Shown: positions 26,138 to 35,852, counted from the first letter of the stretch. The stretch: 64,000 nucleotides of DNA from Desulfurobacterium thermolithotrophum DSM 11699 (GCF_000191045.1 NC_015185.1:248001-312000), one strand, 5' to 3'. A program made the numbers and translations. The notes: a model not told the origin generated them from the letters alone.

Positions 26138-26433
26138 AGTTCAACCCCAGTCAGCATGGCTACTTTTTCTATATCCCTTTCAGGATCCCTCTGAATTATA
26201 ACGTCTATCTTTCTATCTCCGATTTTCTGTTTCAGTTTAATAAGAAACTTTAACTTTTTCTCAAAAGGATCCTCTTTATCTTCTGGAACAATGTAGAGGT
26301 CTATATCTCCTCCTTTTCTTGAAAGGTCTGCTCTGCTACCAAAAAGAATAATCTTAGTTCCTTCTCCAAAAACATCTTTTGCTGTTTCTTTAATAGCTGA
26401 GACTTCCCGGTCACTCAGCCTAACCTTAGCCAT
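26134..26433 (-). CDS. mntA: MNT-type nucleotidyltransferase antitoxin MntA
   Basis: 99 residues from the ATG at 26433, which lies in the last codons of hemG behind AAGGAGA; the frame extends upstream only as an antiparallel shadow of hemG. LFGSRADLSRKGGDIDLYI is the GS-X9-DxD active-site motif of minimal nucleotidyltransferases, with a third acidic residue in KIDVIIQ. It is expected to modify and neutralise HepT. Its overlaps with hemG and hepT place the pair inside a metabolic operon. Confidence 0.87.
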   Translation of the reverse strand: MAKVRLSDREVSAIKETAKDVFGEGTKIILFGSRADLSRKGGDIDLYIVPEDKEDPFEKKLKFLIKLKQKIGDRKIDVIIQRDPERDIEKVAMLTGVEL

Positions 26434-27796
26434 CAAGAATTCTCCTTGCAACCTCTTCTGCAGCCTTTGTGCAGTCGTTGACTCCAACTCCTGTATAGGC
26501 ATTGTTGCAAAGATAAAGACCAGGATATTTACTAATTAGTCTAAATATCTTTTCTACTCTTTCAGCATGTCCAACAGTATAGTGTGGAATACCTTTTTCA
26601 TGCTTGAAGACTTTTATTTTCTCAGGATAATGGCGAATTTTCATTATTCTTCTGAGTTCTTTGAGAGCAATGTTTACAAGCTCCTCATCTGGCAGGAGTG
26701 CAAGTTCAGGTTGTCTTGCACCACCTATCATGACTCTTATTAAAGCTTTCCCACTTGGAGCTCTATTTGGAAAAACTGAACTGTCCCAGAGAGCTCCAAG
26801 GATTTTTCTCTTTTCACTCCTTGGAACTAAAAAGCCAAAACCATCAAGGTCGTGTCCAAGTCCTTTCTTTTCAAATCCAAGAGCAACAACGGAAATCGGA
26901 GAGTACTCTATCTCTGAAAGGAGCTTAGAGAGCTCAAGATTTAAATCGTTTAAAAGTTTAGCTGTTATATAGGCAGGAGTTGAAAAAACAATAGCATCAA
27001 AAGTTTCTTCAAAAACTTCATTTTCCTTTTTGTACTTTACCTTCCAACCTTTTTCTATCCTATCAAGACCTAAAATTTCTACCTCTGTTTCAATAGAATC
27101 TCCCAGAAACTCACTTAAAGAATCAATTAAATCTTTTACTCCACCTTTAAAGGAAGTAAGAACGCCTCCGGGACCTGCTGGACCACTTTTCTTTCCACTC
27201 TTTTTAGCTTCTTTCATTTTTGCGATAAGGCCTTTTATAAGACCACCGTACTGTTTTTCAAGGTAATAGATGGCTGGAAAGGCAGCTTTGAGGCTGAGTC
27301 TATCAGGGTCTCCAGCAAAAATTCCTGCAACCATAGGGTCTAACAATTTTTCAAGTGCTTCTTCTCCAATTCTTCTTTTTGCAAATTCAGAAAGACTTTC
27401 ATCTATATCCTCTTTTTTTGGAGGAACTAAAAACTCTCCTACAAGCCTTAACTTTCCTTTCCATGAAAGAAGATAGGAGGCAAGAAATGCAATTGGGCTT
27501 TCTGGAAGTCTTACAAGTCTTCCATTTGTGTAGATAAACCTTTTTCTTGCTTTATCAGAACTCCTATAGAGCTTACTCTCAATTCCAAGCTCTTTTACAA
27601 GGTTTAAAGTGTAAGGTTTTCCATCAAGAAAACCGTTTGGTCCTGTTTCTATAATGTAACCATCTTCATGGATTGTTTTCATTTTACCGCCAACAGTCTT
27701 TTCCTTTTCAAAAACTTTTACTTCTGCTCCACCCTTTTTTAAATAGAAAGCTACAGAAAGTCCTGAAATTCCTGCTCCTATAACAGCAACTTTCAT
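26426..27796 (-). CDS. hemG: Protoporphyrinogen oxidase (HemG/HemY type, FAD)
   Basis: 456 residues. The N-terminal FAD-binding motif VIGAGISGLSVAFYLKKGG, then ETGPNGFL and a central SFKGGVKDLIDSL region, fit oxygen-dependent-type PPOX; the C-terminal LYLCNNAYTGVGVNDC loop completes the Rossmann domain. It oxidises protoporphyrinogen IX to protoporphyrin IX at the membrane. It is 15 bp downstream of hemH and overlaps mntA by 8 bp. Confidence 0.9.
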   Translation of the reverse strand: MKVAVIGAGISGLSVAFYLKKGGAEVKVFEKEKTVGGKMKTIHEDGYIIETGPNGFLDGKPYTLNLVKELGIESKLYRSSDKARKRFIYTNGRLVRLPESPIAFLASYLLSWKGKLRLVGEFLVPPKKEDIDESLSEFAKRRIGEEALEKLLDPMVAGIFAGDPDRLSLKAAFPAIYYLEKQYGGLIKGLIAKMKEAKKSGKKSGPAGPGGVLTSFKGGVKDLIDSLSEFLGDSIETEVEILGLDRIEKGWKVKYKKENEVFEETFDAIVFSTPAYITAKLLNDLNLELSKLLSEIEYSPISVVALGFEKKGLGHDLDGFGFLVPRSEKRKILGALWDSSVFPNRAPSGKALIRVMIGGARQPELALLPDEELVNIALKELRRIMKIRHYPEKIKVFKHEKGIPHYTVGHAERVEKIFRLISKYPGLYLCNNAYTGVGVNDCTKAAEEVARRILDG

Positions 27797-27811
27797 AAAA
27801 GTCCTCCAACT

Positions 27812-28738
27812 TTATTCTTTTCTTAGCTTATCAATTTCTGAGGATAAAGCTTTTATTAAAAGTAAATTTTTGTGATCTAATTTAACTCTTTTATAATTTA
27901 AGCCTAACTCATTTGCTAATTCTCCATACTCCACGTCTAACTCGTAAAGAGTTTCTATATGTTCAGAAATAAAGCTTATTGGAAATACGAGCACTTCTTT
28001 TCTTTTTTCTTCTTTAAGTTCTTTTAACACTTCCTCAGTTGACGGCTCAAGCCACTTGATTGGTCCAACTTTACTTTGGTAAGAAATCTTATAAGGAATC
28101 TCTTTAAACTTTTCCATTACCAATTTTACTGTATCTTCAATTTCATTAACATAAATATCTCCATTCTCAACTATGTATTTTGGGAGACTATGAGCTGAAA
28201 AAAGAATGAAAGGTTCTTTTAAATCTTTTAGTTCCTTCCCTATAGATTTTTGAATCCACTCAATGTAATAGGAATTTCTACACCACGACTTTATAAAAGT
28301 GTAATTAATTTTTTTACTTAAAAACTTTTCTACATCTCTAAAACACGCTCCTGCGGTTGCAACTGAATACTGTGGATACAATGTAAGAACGTAGAGTCTA
28401 TCTGGACTGTATCTTTCAATTTCCTTAACAACTTCCTTAAGTAAGGGTTTGGAATATAACATCCCAAGAAAAGTTTTGATACCTGTTTCCTTTTCAAGAA
28501 GATTTGCCTGATCTAGTGCATATCTAACAAGAGGACTTCCTCCACCTATTGCTTCATACTGAGGTTTAACTTTGGGAGTTCTAAATGTAGAAATCAAATA
28601 AGCCAAAGGTTTTTGGAGAAATGCCGGAACTCCAAAGTTTATGAGATCTCTATCGGAAAAAAGCCTGAAAAGGAAAGGTTTAATTTCATCTAAGGTGGAA
28701 GGAGCTCCCATATAAGTTAATAGTATAGCTTCTCTCAT
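27812..28738 (-). CDS. hemH: Ferrochelatase
   Basis: 308 residues. LLTYMGAPSTLDEIKPFL at the N-terminus, LYPQYSVATAGACF, ILFSAHSLPKYIVENG with the metal-inserting histidine, and ISFISEHIETLYELD define HemH, which inserts Fe2+ into protoporphyrin IX. It starts immediately after the yjbQ stop codon and precedes hemG. It completes heme synthesis needed for the cytochrome bd oxidase at 50-53 kb. Confidence 0.94.
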   Translation of the reverse strand: MREAILLTYMGAPSTLDEIKPFLFRLFSDRDLINFGVPAFLQKPLAYLISTFRTPKVKPQYEAIGGGSPLVRYALDQANLLEKETGIKTFLGMLYSKPLLKEVVKEIERYSPDRLYVLTLYPQYSVATAGACFRDVEKFLSKKINYTFIKSWCRNSYYIEWIQKSIGKELKDLKEPFILFSAHSLPKYIVENGDIYVNEIEDTVKLVMEKFKEIPYKISYQSKVGPIKWLEPSTEEVLKELKEEKRKEVLVFPISFISEHIETLYELDVEYGELANELGLNYKRVKLDHKNLLLIKALSSEIDKLRKE

Positions 28739-29152
28739 CTAATCTCCAATTATTTTTATGATAACTCTTTTTGGTCTTTGACCATCAAATTCAGCATAGA
28801 AAATTTCCTGCCAAGGGCCTAAATCTAACTGACCGTTAGTTATTGGAAGAACTACTTGAAGGTGAACAAGTAAATTCTTAAGATGAGCATCTCCGTTATC
28901 TTCGCCAGTTCTGTGGTGTTTATAGTTAGGTTTAAACGGAGCTAGTCTTTCAAGCCATTCCCAAATATCTTCGTGAAGACCTTCTTCATCGTCCTGAATA
29001 ATAACTGCTGCAGTTAGATGCATTGCAGAAACAAGGCAGAGACCTTCTTTAACGCCAGATTTCTTAACAGCTTCTTTTACTGTGTCTGTTATTCTGATTA
29101 AATCCCTTCTTTTTTGTGTATTAAACGTCAGGTATTCTGTATAAGCCTTCAT
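28739..29152 (-). CDS. YjbQ/UPF0047 family protein
   Basis: 137 residues. [39 protein letters not shown] and [16 protein letters not shown] are the conserved metal-binding-like blocks of the YjbQ family, linked to secondary thiamine-phosphate synthase activity in some bacteria; true role uncertain. It is the first gene of the leftward operon, divergent from fabD, so the operon promoter lies in 29153-29252. Confidence 0.8.
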   Translation of the reverse strand: MKAYTEYLTFNTQKRRDLIRITDTVKEAVKKSGVKEGLCLVSAMHLTAAVIIQDDEEGLHEDIWEWLERLAPFKPNYKHHRTGEDNGDAHLKNLLVHLQVVLPITNGQLDLGPWQEIFYAEFDGQRPKRVIIKIIGD

Positions 29153-29252
29153 CTTTCCTCCATTTTAAAAGTAATGATATCAAATGCTTTTAAGTCTTTT
29201 AAAATTTTATGATATCATCACGCTTAAAATCAGAAAAATCAAGGAGAGAAAG

Positions 29253-30176
29253 ATGGCAGTTGCGTTTATCTTTCCTGGTCAGGGTTCTCAGTACAGTGGA
29301 ATGGGAAAAGAGCTTTTTGACGCTTTCCCAGAGGCAAGAGAAGTATTTGAAGAAGCTTCTGAAGGCGCAAAAGTTGACATAGCAAAACTTTGTTTTGAAG
29401 CTCCAGAAGAGAAGCTAACTCTTACGTACAATGCACAACCAGCAATATTCACACTCAGTATGGCTATCTTAAAAGTTCTTGAAAAGGCTGGTTTTAATGA
29501 AGAACCAGTATTAGTTGCCGGACATTCTCTTGGTGAATTTTCTGCTGCCGGTGCAGCCAAGGTAATTTCTATTCACGATGGAGCTCTTCTTGTAAGAAAG
29601 AGAGGAGAGTTTATGCAGGAAGCTGTTCCAGCTGGTGTTGGTGGCATGACAGCAGTAATAGGACTTACTTCTAAGAAAATAGAAGAAGTTTTAAAAAATG
29701 TTAAATCAGGATTTATTCAAGTAGCAAACTACAACAGCCCTGAACAAACAGTAATTTCTGGAGAGATTAAAGCCCTTGAAGAAGCTGAGGAAAAACTAAA
29801 AGAAGCTGGTGCAAAAAAAGTTGTAAGGCTTGCAGTTTCAGCTCCGTTTCATTCAGAGCTCATGAAACCTGCTGCAGAAAAGTTAAAGGAACTAATGGAA
29901 GAAATCGAGTTTAAAGAAGCTGAAGTTCCTATTCTTAACAATGCTGACGTCAGAATTATTAAAACTCCTGAAGAGATAAGAGATTCTTTTTATAGACAGA
30001 TGTTTTCTCCGGTTAGATGGGTTGAGGATGTTCTAAAGATGAAAGAAATGGGTGTTGATACTTTTTATGAAATTGGTCCTAAGAACGTTTTAAAAGGACT
30101 TATAAGAAGAATAGATAGAAGCCTAAAAGTTATAAACGTTGAAAAGCCAAAAGACTTGGAAAAATTTTTAAGTTAG
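29253..30176 (+). CDS. fabD: Malonyl-CoA:ACP transacylase
   Basis: 307 residues from the ATG at 29253 with AAGGAGA upstream; the longer frame to 29184 is leader. FPGQGSQYSGMGKELF, the nucleophile motif GHSLGEFSAAG, APFHSELM and the C-terminal FYEIGPKNVL identify FabD, which loads malonyl units on acyl carrier protein for fatty-acid synthesis. No other fab gene is adjacent. A weak hairpin (30177-30193) follows the stop. Confidence 0.94.
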   Translation: MAVAFIFPGQGSQYSGMGKELFDAFPEAREVFEEASEGAKVDIAKLCFEAPEEKLTLTYNAQPAIFTLSMAILKVLEKAGFNEEPVLVAGHSLGEFSAAGAAKVISIHDGALLVRKRGEFMQEAVPAGVGGMTAVIGLTSKKIEEVLKNVKSGFIQVANYNSPEQTVISGEIKALEEAEEKLKEAGAKKVVRLAVSAPFHSELMKPAAEKLKELMEEIEFKEAEVPILNNADVRIIKTPEEIRDSFYRQMFSPVRWVEDVLKMKEMGVDTFYEIGPKNVLKGLIRRIDRSLKVINVEKPKDLEKFLS

Positions 30177-30212
30177 AGCTAAAGAAGTTAGCTGTCTTTT
30201 GGAGGATTTAGA

Positions 30213-31436
30213 TTGAAGAAGCTTTTTTTTATAGCTTTTTTAATTCTATCTCTCTTTTCCTGTTTAATTCTATCTCTCTTTTCCTGTGGAGGGGGAAGTG
30301 GTTCTTTCAGCGAGAGAAATTGGTTAGTTTTAATTTATATGGATGGTGATAATAGCCTTTCTCCTTTTACAAACTACGACCTCCAAGAACTTGGTCAAGT
30401 TAACTATCCGCAAAGTGTTAAAGTTGTTGTTCTTGTAGACAAACAAAATTCAATAGGTGGAGAAATTTACGAATCCATAGATGGAAAGCTTCAAAAAGTA
30501 AAGGATATTCCAGAACCGAATATGGGAGATCCACAAACCCTTGTAAACTTTGTTAAAGAGTACTCCGATTTCTATCCAGCACAAAACAGAGCTCTCATTT
30601 TATGGAACCATGGAGATGGCTGGAGGAGTTCAGGTTTAGACTACGCTGATAGTAGATCTGCTGCTGAGGATCTTACTAATAACGATTACCTTTTCATGTT
30701 TGAGCTAAAAGAAGCATTACAGCAACTAAAAAATGATGGGTACAACTTAAGCCTTATAGGATTTGACGAATGTCTTATGGGAATGACTGAAGTCCTTTAT
30801 GACATTAAAGACTATGCTAATGCTTTTGTCGCGTCTGAAACTTTCGAACCAGGAGATGGCTGGAATTACACAAAAGTAATGGCAAAGCTTATTTCCAATC
30901 CAAATGCTGATGCTTACACTTTTGGTAAGTATATAGTTGACGCGTTTAAAGAAAACTATTTAAACTCTTTAGAATGTAGTAGTAATAATGGTGGCTGTAC
31001 GTTAGCAGTTTATACGAAAGAACAAATAGAAAACATAGTAAGTAAAGTTAACGATATTGCACTAAGCTATAGCTTTGGCAATTTTACAGACTTTTATTCT
31101 GCAAGAGAGAACGCTACTCAAATTCCTGGTTGGAATGAAACAATAGATTTGTGGTCTTTTGCTGATAATCTTTCCAGCCTTACTGCTACTATTGACTTAA
31201 AAAATACAATTGATAGTATTTATAAAGCTTTGATAAACACTAACTTAAAGGGAATTTCGATTTATTTCCCTAAGACCTATTCTTCAGCTTTAGACTTTGA
31301 GTGTTATAGTGCAACTGTTGATAATCCTCGAAACTGTGTGATAAATAATATAACAGTTAATAACTACTACAATCCTTTTACAGAAAACTACTGGGATGAC
31401 TTTCTTAAAATTTACTATCAGGATTTAGGATATTGA
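30213..31436 (+). CDS. Clostripain-like (C11) lipoprotein peptidase
   Basis: 407 residues with a TTG start 7 bases after GGAGG (30201-30205). The signal peptide ends in a lipobox that occurs twice because of a tandem duplication (Cys 17 and Cys 25, each after LFS), so lipid attachment could be at either. The mature part has the C11 caspase-like fold: NWLVLIYMDGDNSLS, ILWNHGDGW with the catalytic His, and LIGFDECLMGMTEV with the catalytic Cys. It is probably an outer- or inner-membrane-anchored periplasmic protease. Confidence 0.85.
   Translation: MKKLFFIAFLILSLFSCLILSLFSCGGGSGSFSERNWLVLIYMDGDNSLSPFTNYDLQELGQVNYPQSVKVVVLVDKQNSIGGEIYESIDGKLQKVKDIPEPNMGDPQTLVNFVKEYSDFYPAQNRALILWNHGDGWRSSGLDYADSRSAAEDLTNNDYLFMFELKEALQQLKNDGYNLSLIGFDECLMGMTEVLYDIKDYANAFVASETFEPGDGWNYTKVMAKLISNPNADAYTFGKYIVDAFKENYLNSLECSSNNGGCTLAVYTKEQIENIVSKVNDIALSYSFGNFTDFYSARENATQIPGWNETIDLWSFADNLSSLTATIDLKNTIDSIYKALINTNLKGISIYFPKTYSSALDFECYSATVDNPRNCVINNITVNNYYNPFTENYWDDFLKIYYQDLGY
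30239..30286 (+). repeat. In-frame 24-bp tandem duplication in the signal peptide
   Basis: A 24-bp unit (30239-30262) is repeated exactly at 30263-30286. It duplicates eight codons (LILSLFSC) of the lipoprotein signal, producing two successive lipoboxes without breaking the frame. Confidence 0.95.
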
Positions 31437-31446
31437 GGAAAATGGG

Positions 31447-31827
31447 ATGAAGACGAAAAAGTTAGCCTTTCTTTTTACTTTACTAATAACAAGCTTTTCC
31501 TGTGCTTCTTTCAAGGTTAACGGAGAGGCAACATTTAGACTTGAGACTATTGGTAATATCTTAAAGCGCTGTAATTCTTTTGAAAATCAGAAAGTTACTT
31601 TAAGGGCAAAATACATGGGATGGAACTGTCCTGCAGAATGCAAAAATCCTGGAATAACAAGATCAGATTCCTGTATAGTTGATTCTACTGGCTGTATCTA
31701 TGTAAGAGCCACAGGAGGTCTTAATCCCATTACTGATAAAAGGAAAGAATACATTTTTAAAGGAATTGTGAAGAAATTCAAAAATATTTGCTATTTAGAG
31801 GTTGTAGAGGCTGATGAAACTAAGTGA
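31447..31827 (+). CDS. Small cysteine-rich lipoprotein, OB-fold-like
   Basis: 126 residues. The N-terminal KTKKLAFLFTLLITSFSCAS is a lipoprotein signal with lipobox SFSC. The mature part has six more cysteines (NILKRC, NCPAEC, DSC, GC, NIC) and a strand pattern similar to small OB-fold proteins (VTLRAKYMGWNC, YIFKGIVKKF). Function unknown. It lies 10 bp after the C11 protease gene and overlaps thiL by 14 bp. Confidence 0.65.
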   Translation: MKTKKLAFLFTLLITSFSCASFKVNGEATFRLETIGNILKRCNSFENQKVTLRAKYMGWNCPAECKNPGITRSDSCIVDSTGCIYVRATGGLNPITDKRKEYIFKGIVKKFKNICYLEVVEADETK

Positions 31828-32767
31828 ATTTGAGCTTATAAGCAAGTTGACACGTAAGCTTTCCTGTCCTTCTGAAAAAGTTGTAGTAGGGATTGGTGAT
31901 GATGCTGCCGTTGTGAAGTTAAACGGCTCTTACCAAATCATTACTTCTGATGCTCTTGTTGAGAACTCCCACTATAAAAGAGAGTGGATAAATAATTTTC
32001 CTGAACTTTACTATTATTTAGGAAGAAAGCTTTTATCAATTTCTATAAGTGACGTTGCTTCTATGGGAGGAGTTCCCGAGTTTGCGATAATTAACTTGGG
32101 AGTCTCTAATCAATCAGAAGAAGAATTACTAGAAGCACTTTATGATGGTCTTTCAGATGCCTGTAAGGATTACAGAGTATCAATTGTTGGAGGAGATACG
32201 GTAGCTTCCGAAACAGAATTTTTTGATTCAACACTTACAGGAAAAAGCAAAGGTTACATGTTAAGATCTTTGGCAAAACCTAAAGATCTGGTTGCAGTAA
32301 CAGGAACGTTTGGAGACAGTAGAGCCGGACTTGAAATTCTCTTAGAAAACAAACCGATTGAAAGTTATCTTGTTAAAAGATTTTTAGACCCATCTGCAAG
32401 AGTAAAAGAAGGAAAAGAAGCTCTAACCCTTGGAGTTCAATGTGGAACTGACGTTAGTGATGGTCTTATTTTCAATCTTTATACAATTTCTGAGAGCTCT
32501 AACGTAAAAATAGATATTTTTAGTGAAAAAATTCCTATTTCTAAAGAGCTTATTTCTTATGTAGGTACTAGAGAAAGAGCTCTTCAATATGCTCTTTTTG
32601 GTGGAGAAGATTACGAGCTTATAATTACATTTCCTGAAAAGTTACTTAATAGTATAGAAAGGATTGGATTTAAGGTCATAGGAGTTGTTTCAGAAGGAAA
32701 TGGAGTTTTTCTTGATGGAAAAAGAATAAAAAAAGTAGGTTTTGATCATTTAAGGAGTGTAGAATGA
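31814..32767 (+). CDS. thiL: Thiamine-monophosphate kinase
   Basis: 317 residues. VVVGIGDDAAVV, ITSDALVENSHYK, LLSISISDVASMGG, VGGDTV, CGTDVSDGL and LFGGEDYELIITF are the ThiL blocks in order. It phosphorylates thiamine monophosphate to the active cofactor. It overlaps the lipoprotein upstream and uppP downstream (ATGA). Confidence 0.94.
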   Translation: MKLSEFELISKLTRKLSCPSEKVVVGIGDDAAVVKLNGSYQIITSDALVENSHYKREWINNFPELYYYLGRKLLSISISDVASMGGVPEFAIINLGVSNQSEEELLEALYDGLSDACKDYRVSIVGGDTVASETEFFDSTLTGKSKGYMLRSLAKPKDLVAVTGTFGDSRAGLEILLENKPIESYLVKRFLDPSARVKEGKEALTLGVQCGTDVSDGLIFNLYTISESSNVKIDIFSEKIPISKELISYVGTRERALQYALFGGEDYELIITFPEKLLNSIERIGFKVIGVVSEGNGVFLDGKRIKKVGFDHLRSVE

Positions 32768-33531
32768 ACATATTAGATGCCATTATTCTGGGAATAGTAG
32801 AAGGAATTACTGAATTTCTTCCCATCTCTTCAACGGGACACATGATTTTAGTTTCTTACCTTCTCGGATTGAAACAGAACTCCTTTGAAAAAACTTTTGA
32901 AATTGCTATTCAGCTTGGAGCTATCTTGGCAGTGGTTTCTATTTACAGAGAAAAGCTCACTCGCAATATTGAACTATGGAAGAAGTTAATTGCAGCCTTT
33001 ATTCCTACTGGAATAATAGGACTTGCGCTACACCATTATGTTGAAGAACTCTTTAATCCTTTTGTCGTAAGTATTGCTCTTATTTTTTGGGGAGCAGTGT
33101 TCATTGTTATAGAGCTCTTATACAAAGAAAAGGAACATCATATCTCTGAACCTGAGAAGATAAGTTATTTAAAAGCTGTAATGCTTGGTGTTTTCCAATC
33201 TCTTGCAATGATTCCCGGAACTTCTCGTTCTGGTGCCACAATAATTGGCGGACTTCTTCTTGGAATGAAAAGAGTTGCTGCCACAGAATTTTCTTTTCTT
33301 TTAGCTATTCCAACGATGTTTGCTGCTACAGGCTTTGAGATAGTTAAAAACTTCAAAGATTTTACTCCGGAAGGAGGTATTGCCTTAATCGTTGGTTTTG
33401 TTACAGCCTTTGTTTTTGCGTACATTTCGGTTAAGTGGTTATTAAATTTTATAAAAACTCACACGTTCATTCCTTTTGGAATTTACAGAATAGTTGTAGG
33501 CTTTCTTTTTTTAAAGCTATTCTTGCTATAA
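32764..33531 (+). CDS. uppP: Undecaprenyl-diphosphatase
   Basis: 255 residues, about eight membrane helices. GIVEGITEFLPISSTGHM near the N-terminus and PGTSRSGATI near residue 150 are the two BacA/UppP catalytic motifs. It recycles undecaprenyl pyrophosphate for cell-wall and LPS assembly. Start codon overlaps the thiL stop. Confidence 0.94.
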   Translation: MNILDAIILGIVEGITEFLPISSTGHMILVSYLLGLKQNSFEKTFEIAIQLGAILAVVSIYREKLTRNIELWKKLIAAFIPTGIIGLALHHYVEELFNPFVVSIALIFWGAVFIVIELLYKEKEHHISEPEKISYLKAVMLGVFQSLAMIPGTSRSGATIIGGLLLGMKRVAATEFSFLLAIPTMFAATGFEIVKNFKDFTPEGGIALIVGFVTAFVFAYISVKWLLNFIKTHTFIPFGIYRIVVGFLFLKLFLL

Positions 33532-33555
33532 TTTAAGGAAAACCGGGATAAAAAG

Positions 33556-34635
33556 ATGGCTCTAAGTATTGTTGACCTTTTAAAAGAAGTTGTTGAACGT
33601 AAAGCATCAGATCTACACATCGCACCTGGAAGTCCTCCAAGGTTAAGGATTAATGGAGACTTAATTCCTATTGAAGGTTATGGGATTCTCTCTCCTACAG
33701 ACACCAAGCAGCTTATATATAGTGTTTTAACTGATTTTCAAAAGAAAAAATTAGAGGAAAATTTAGAGTTAGACTTTTCCTTTGGTATAAAAGGAATAGC
33801 AAGATTTAGAGGAAATGCTTACTATCAGAGAACGTCATTAGCTGCGGCCTTTCGTTTGATTCCTTACGATATTCCAAAATTTCCAAAACTTGGATTACCA
33901 CCAGTAGTAGAAAGTTTTGCTCACAAAGATAAAGGTCTTGTTCTTGTCACAGGACCAACAGGTTCAGGTAAATCAACAACTCTTGCTTCTTTAATAGATA
34001 TCATTAATGAAACTTATCCATACCACATCATAACAATTGAAGATCCAATAGAGTTTGTCTATGAACATAAAAAATCTCTTGTAACTCAAAGAGAATTAGG
34101 AGTAGATACAAAATCATTTGCAAATGCTTTAAGAGCTTCTTTAAGAGAAGATCCTGATGTTATACTTGTTGGTGAAATGAGGGATCCTGAAACGATAGAA
34201 GCAGCTTTAACTGCTGCTGAAACAGGCCATCTTGTATTTTCTACTCTTCACACAAACTCAACCATAGAAACAATTAACCGTATAGTGGATGTATTTCCTG
34301 CCGAAAAACAAGCTCAAGTTAGAACTCAACTGTCTTTTGTCTTAGTCGGTGCAGTTGCTCAAAAGCTTTTAAAAAGAAGAGATGGAAAGGGAAGAGTAGC
34401 TGCTGTAGAAGTTTTCATTCCAACACCAGCAATAAGAAATCTCATAAGAGAAAACAAACTTCATCAGGTATATTCACTAATGCAAACAGGACAATCATCT
34501 ACTGGAATGATTACAATGAACCAGTCGTTAGCAAGACTTTATATAGAAGGTGTTATAACCCTTGAAGAAGCTAAAAAGGTTTCCCCAGATGTTAAAGAAC
34601 TTGAATCTCTGATAAAAGCTTATATGAAAGGCTAA
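33556..34635 (+). CDS. pilT: Type IV pilus retraction ATPase PilT
   Basis: 359 residues. It has an N-terminal PAS-like domain, Walker A TGPTGSGKSTT near residue 137, Asp box, Walker B LREDPDVILVGEMRDPETI and the His box GHLVFSTLHTNS. KRRDGKGRVAAVEV lies toward the end. PilT drives pilus retraction for twitching motility and DNA uptake, consistent with comEC. It is followed after 2 bp by pilC. Confidence 0.93.
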   Translation: MALSIVDLLKEVVERKASDLHIAPGSPPRLRINGDLIPIEGYGILSPTDTKQLIYSVLTDFQKKKLEENLELDFSFGIKGIARFRGNAYYQRTSLAAAFRLIPYDIPKFPKLGLPPVVESFAHKDKGLVLVTGPTGSGKSTTLASLIDIINETYPYHIITIEDPIEFVYEHKKSLVTQRELGVDTKSFANALRASLREDPDVILVGEMRDPETIEAALTAAETGHLVFSTLHTNSTIETINRIVDVFPAEKQAQVRTQLSFVLVGAVAQKLLKRRDGKGRVAAVEVFIPTPAIRNLIRENKLHQVYSLMQTGQSSTGMITMNQSLARLYIEGVITLEEAKKVSPDVKELESLIKAYMKG

Positions 34636-34637
34636 TA

Positions 34638-35852
34638 ATGGCAATATATACTTATGTTGGTAGGGATATTCTTGATAGAAAGAGAAAGGGAAAAATAGAG
34701 GCAGACAACGAGAAACTTGCAAAACAGCTCCTTTTTTCTAAAGGAATTGTTCATATAGAGAAACTTAAAGAGGATAAATCAATCTTTAAATCCGAATTGG
34801 ATTTTTCCTTTTTAAATAGAATAAGTACAAAGGATAAACTTATATTTACTAGACAGCTATATGCAATGATACATGCTGGCATTTCAATAGTTACAGCATT
34901 GAGAATCATAAAAGAACAGATTCAAAACAAAAGTTTAAAAAAAATTATTGAAGACATAGCTTCTCATATCGAAGAAGGTGGAAAGTTTTCAACTGCTCTT
35001 TCAAAATACAAAAATATTTTTGGAGAGCTCTATATTAGCATGATAAGAGCAGCCGAAGAATCAGGTACATTAGAAGAAACTCTAAAAAGATTAGCTGAAT
35101 ATTTAGAAAAAATTGAAAAACTAAGAGGAAAAATAAAAAGTGCTCTTTTTTATCCTGCTTTTGTTTTATTGATAGCTACCATAATAATAGGAGGTATTCT
35201 CATTTTTATAATTCCTACATTTAAAGCGCTTTATAAAGACTTAGGAGGAGAGCTTCCAAGTCTTACTCAATTTGTAATTGAATTAAGTAACTTCTTAAGA
35301 GACTATGTCGGCTGGATAGTTTTAGGATTGGTTTTAACTGTTGTTCTTTTAGTTTCACTGCGAAAGTTCAAAAAAGCAAGGTATTTAATGGACTTAACAC
35401 TCCTTCGTCTTCCAATTATAGGTCAGTTAATTTTAAAAGCCAGTATAGCAAGTTTTTCTAGAACGCTATCTTCTATGGTTTCAAGTGGTCTTAATATTCT
35501 TAATGCACTTTCAATCTCAGGAGAAACAACAAATAATGAAGTTCTAAGAAGAGCAATAAATGGAGTCAGAAATCAAGTTGAAAAAGGGATTAGTATTTCT
35601 GTTGCGCTTTCAAGATATAAAGTTTTCTCTCCAATGCTGATTAACATGGTAGCAATAGGAGAAGAAGCAGGGAATTTGGATGAAATGCTAAGTAAAGTTG
35701 CTGACTTTTACGAAGAAGAAGTAGATAGAACAGTTGATGCTTTAACATCTTTAATAGAACCAATAATGATGGTATTTATAGGAGGAATTATCGGATTCAT
35801 AATTATCGCTATGTATCTACCAATATTTAAGATTGGAGAACTTATAAAATAA
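34638..35852 (+). CDS. pilC: Type IV pilus inner-membrane platform protein PilC
   Basis: 404 residues with two type II secretion F domains (FTRQLYAMIHAGISIVTALRI and SFSRTLSSMVSSGLNILNALSI) separated by membrane helices, and a third helix at the C-terminus (IMMVFIGGIIGFIIIAMYLPI). It anchors the pilus ATPases at the inner membrane. It directly follows pilT; pilB and pilin genes are not in the window. Confidence 0.92.
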   Translation: MAIYTYVGRDILDRKRKGKIEADNEKLAKQLLFSKGIVHIEKLKEDKSIFKSELDFSFLNRISTKDKLIFTRQLYAMIHAGISIVTALRIIKEQIQNKSLKKIIEDIASHIEEGGKFSTALSKYKNIFGELYISMIRAAEESGTLEETLKRLAEYLEKIEKLRGKIKSALFYPAFVLLIATIIIGGILIFIIPTFKALYKDLGGELPSLTQFVIELSNFLRDYVGWIVLGLVLTVVLLVSLRKFKKARYLMDLTLLRLPIIGQLILKASIASFSRTLSSMVSSGLNILNALSISGETTNNEVLRRAINGVRNQVEKGISISVALSRYKVFSPMLINMVAIGEEAGNLDEMLSKVADFYEEEVDRTVDALTSLIEPIMMVFIGGIIGFIIIAMYLPIFKIGELIK

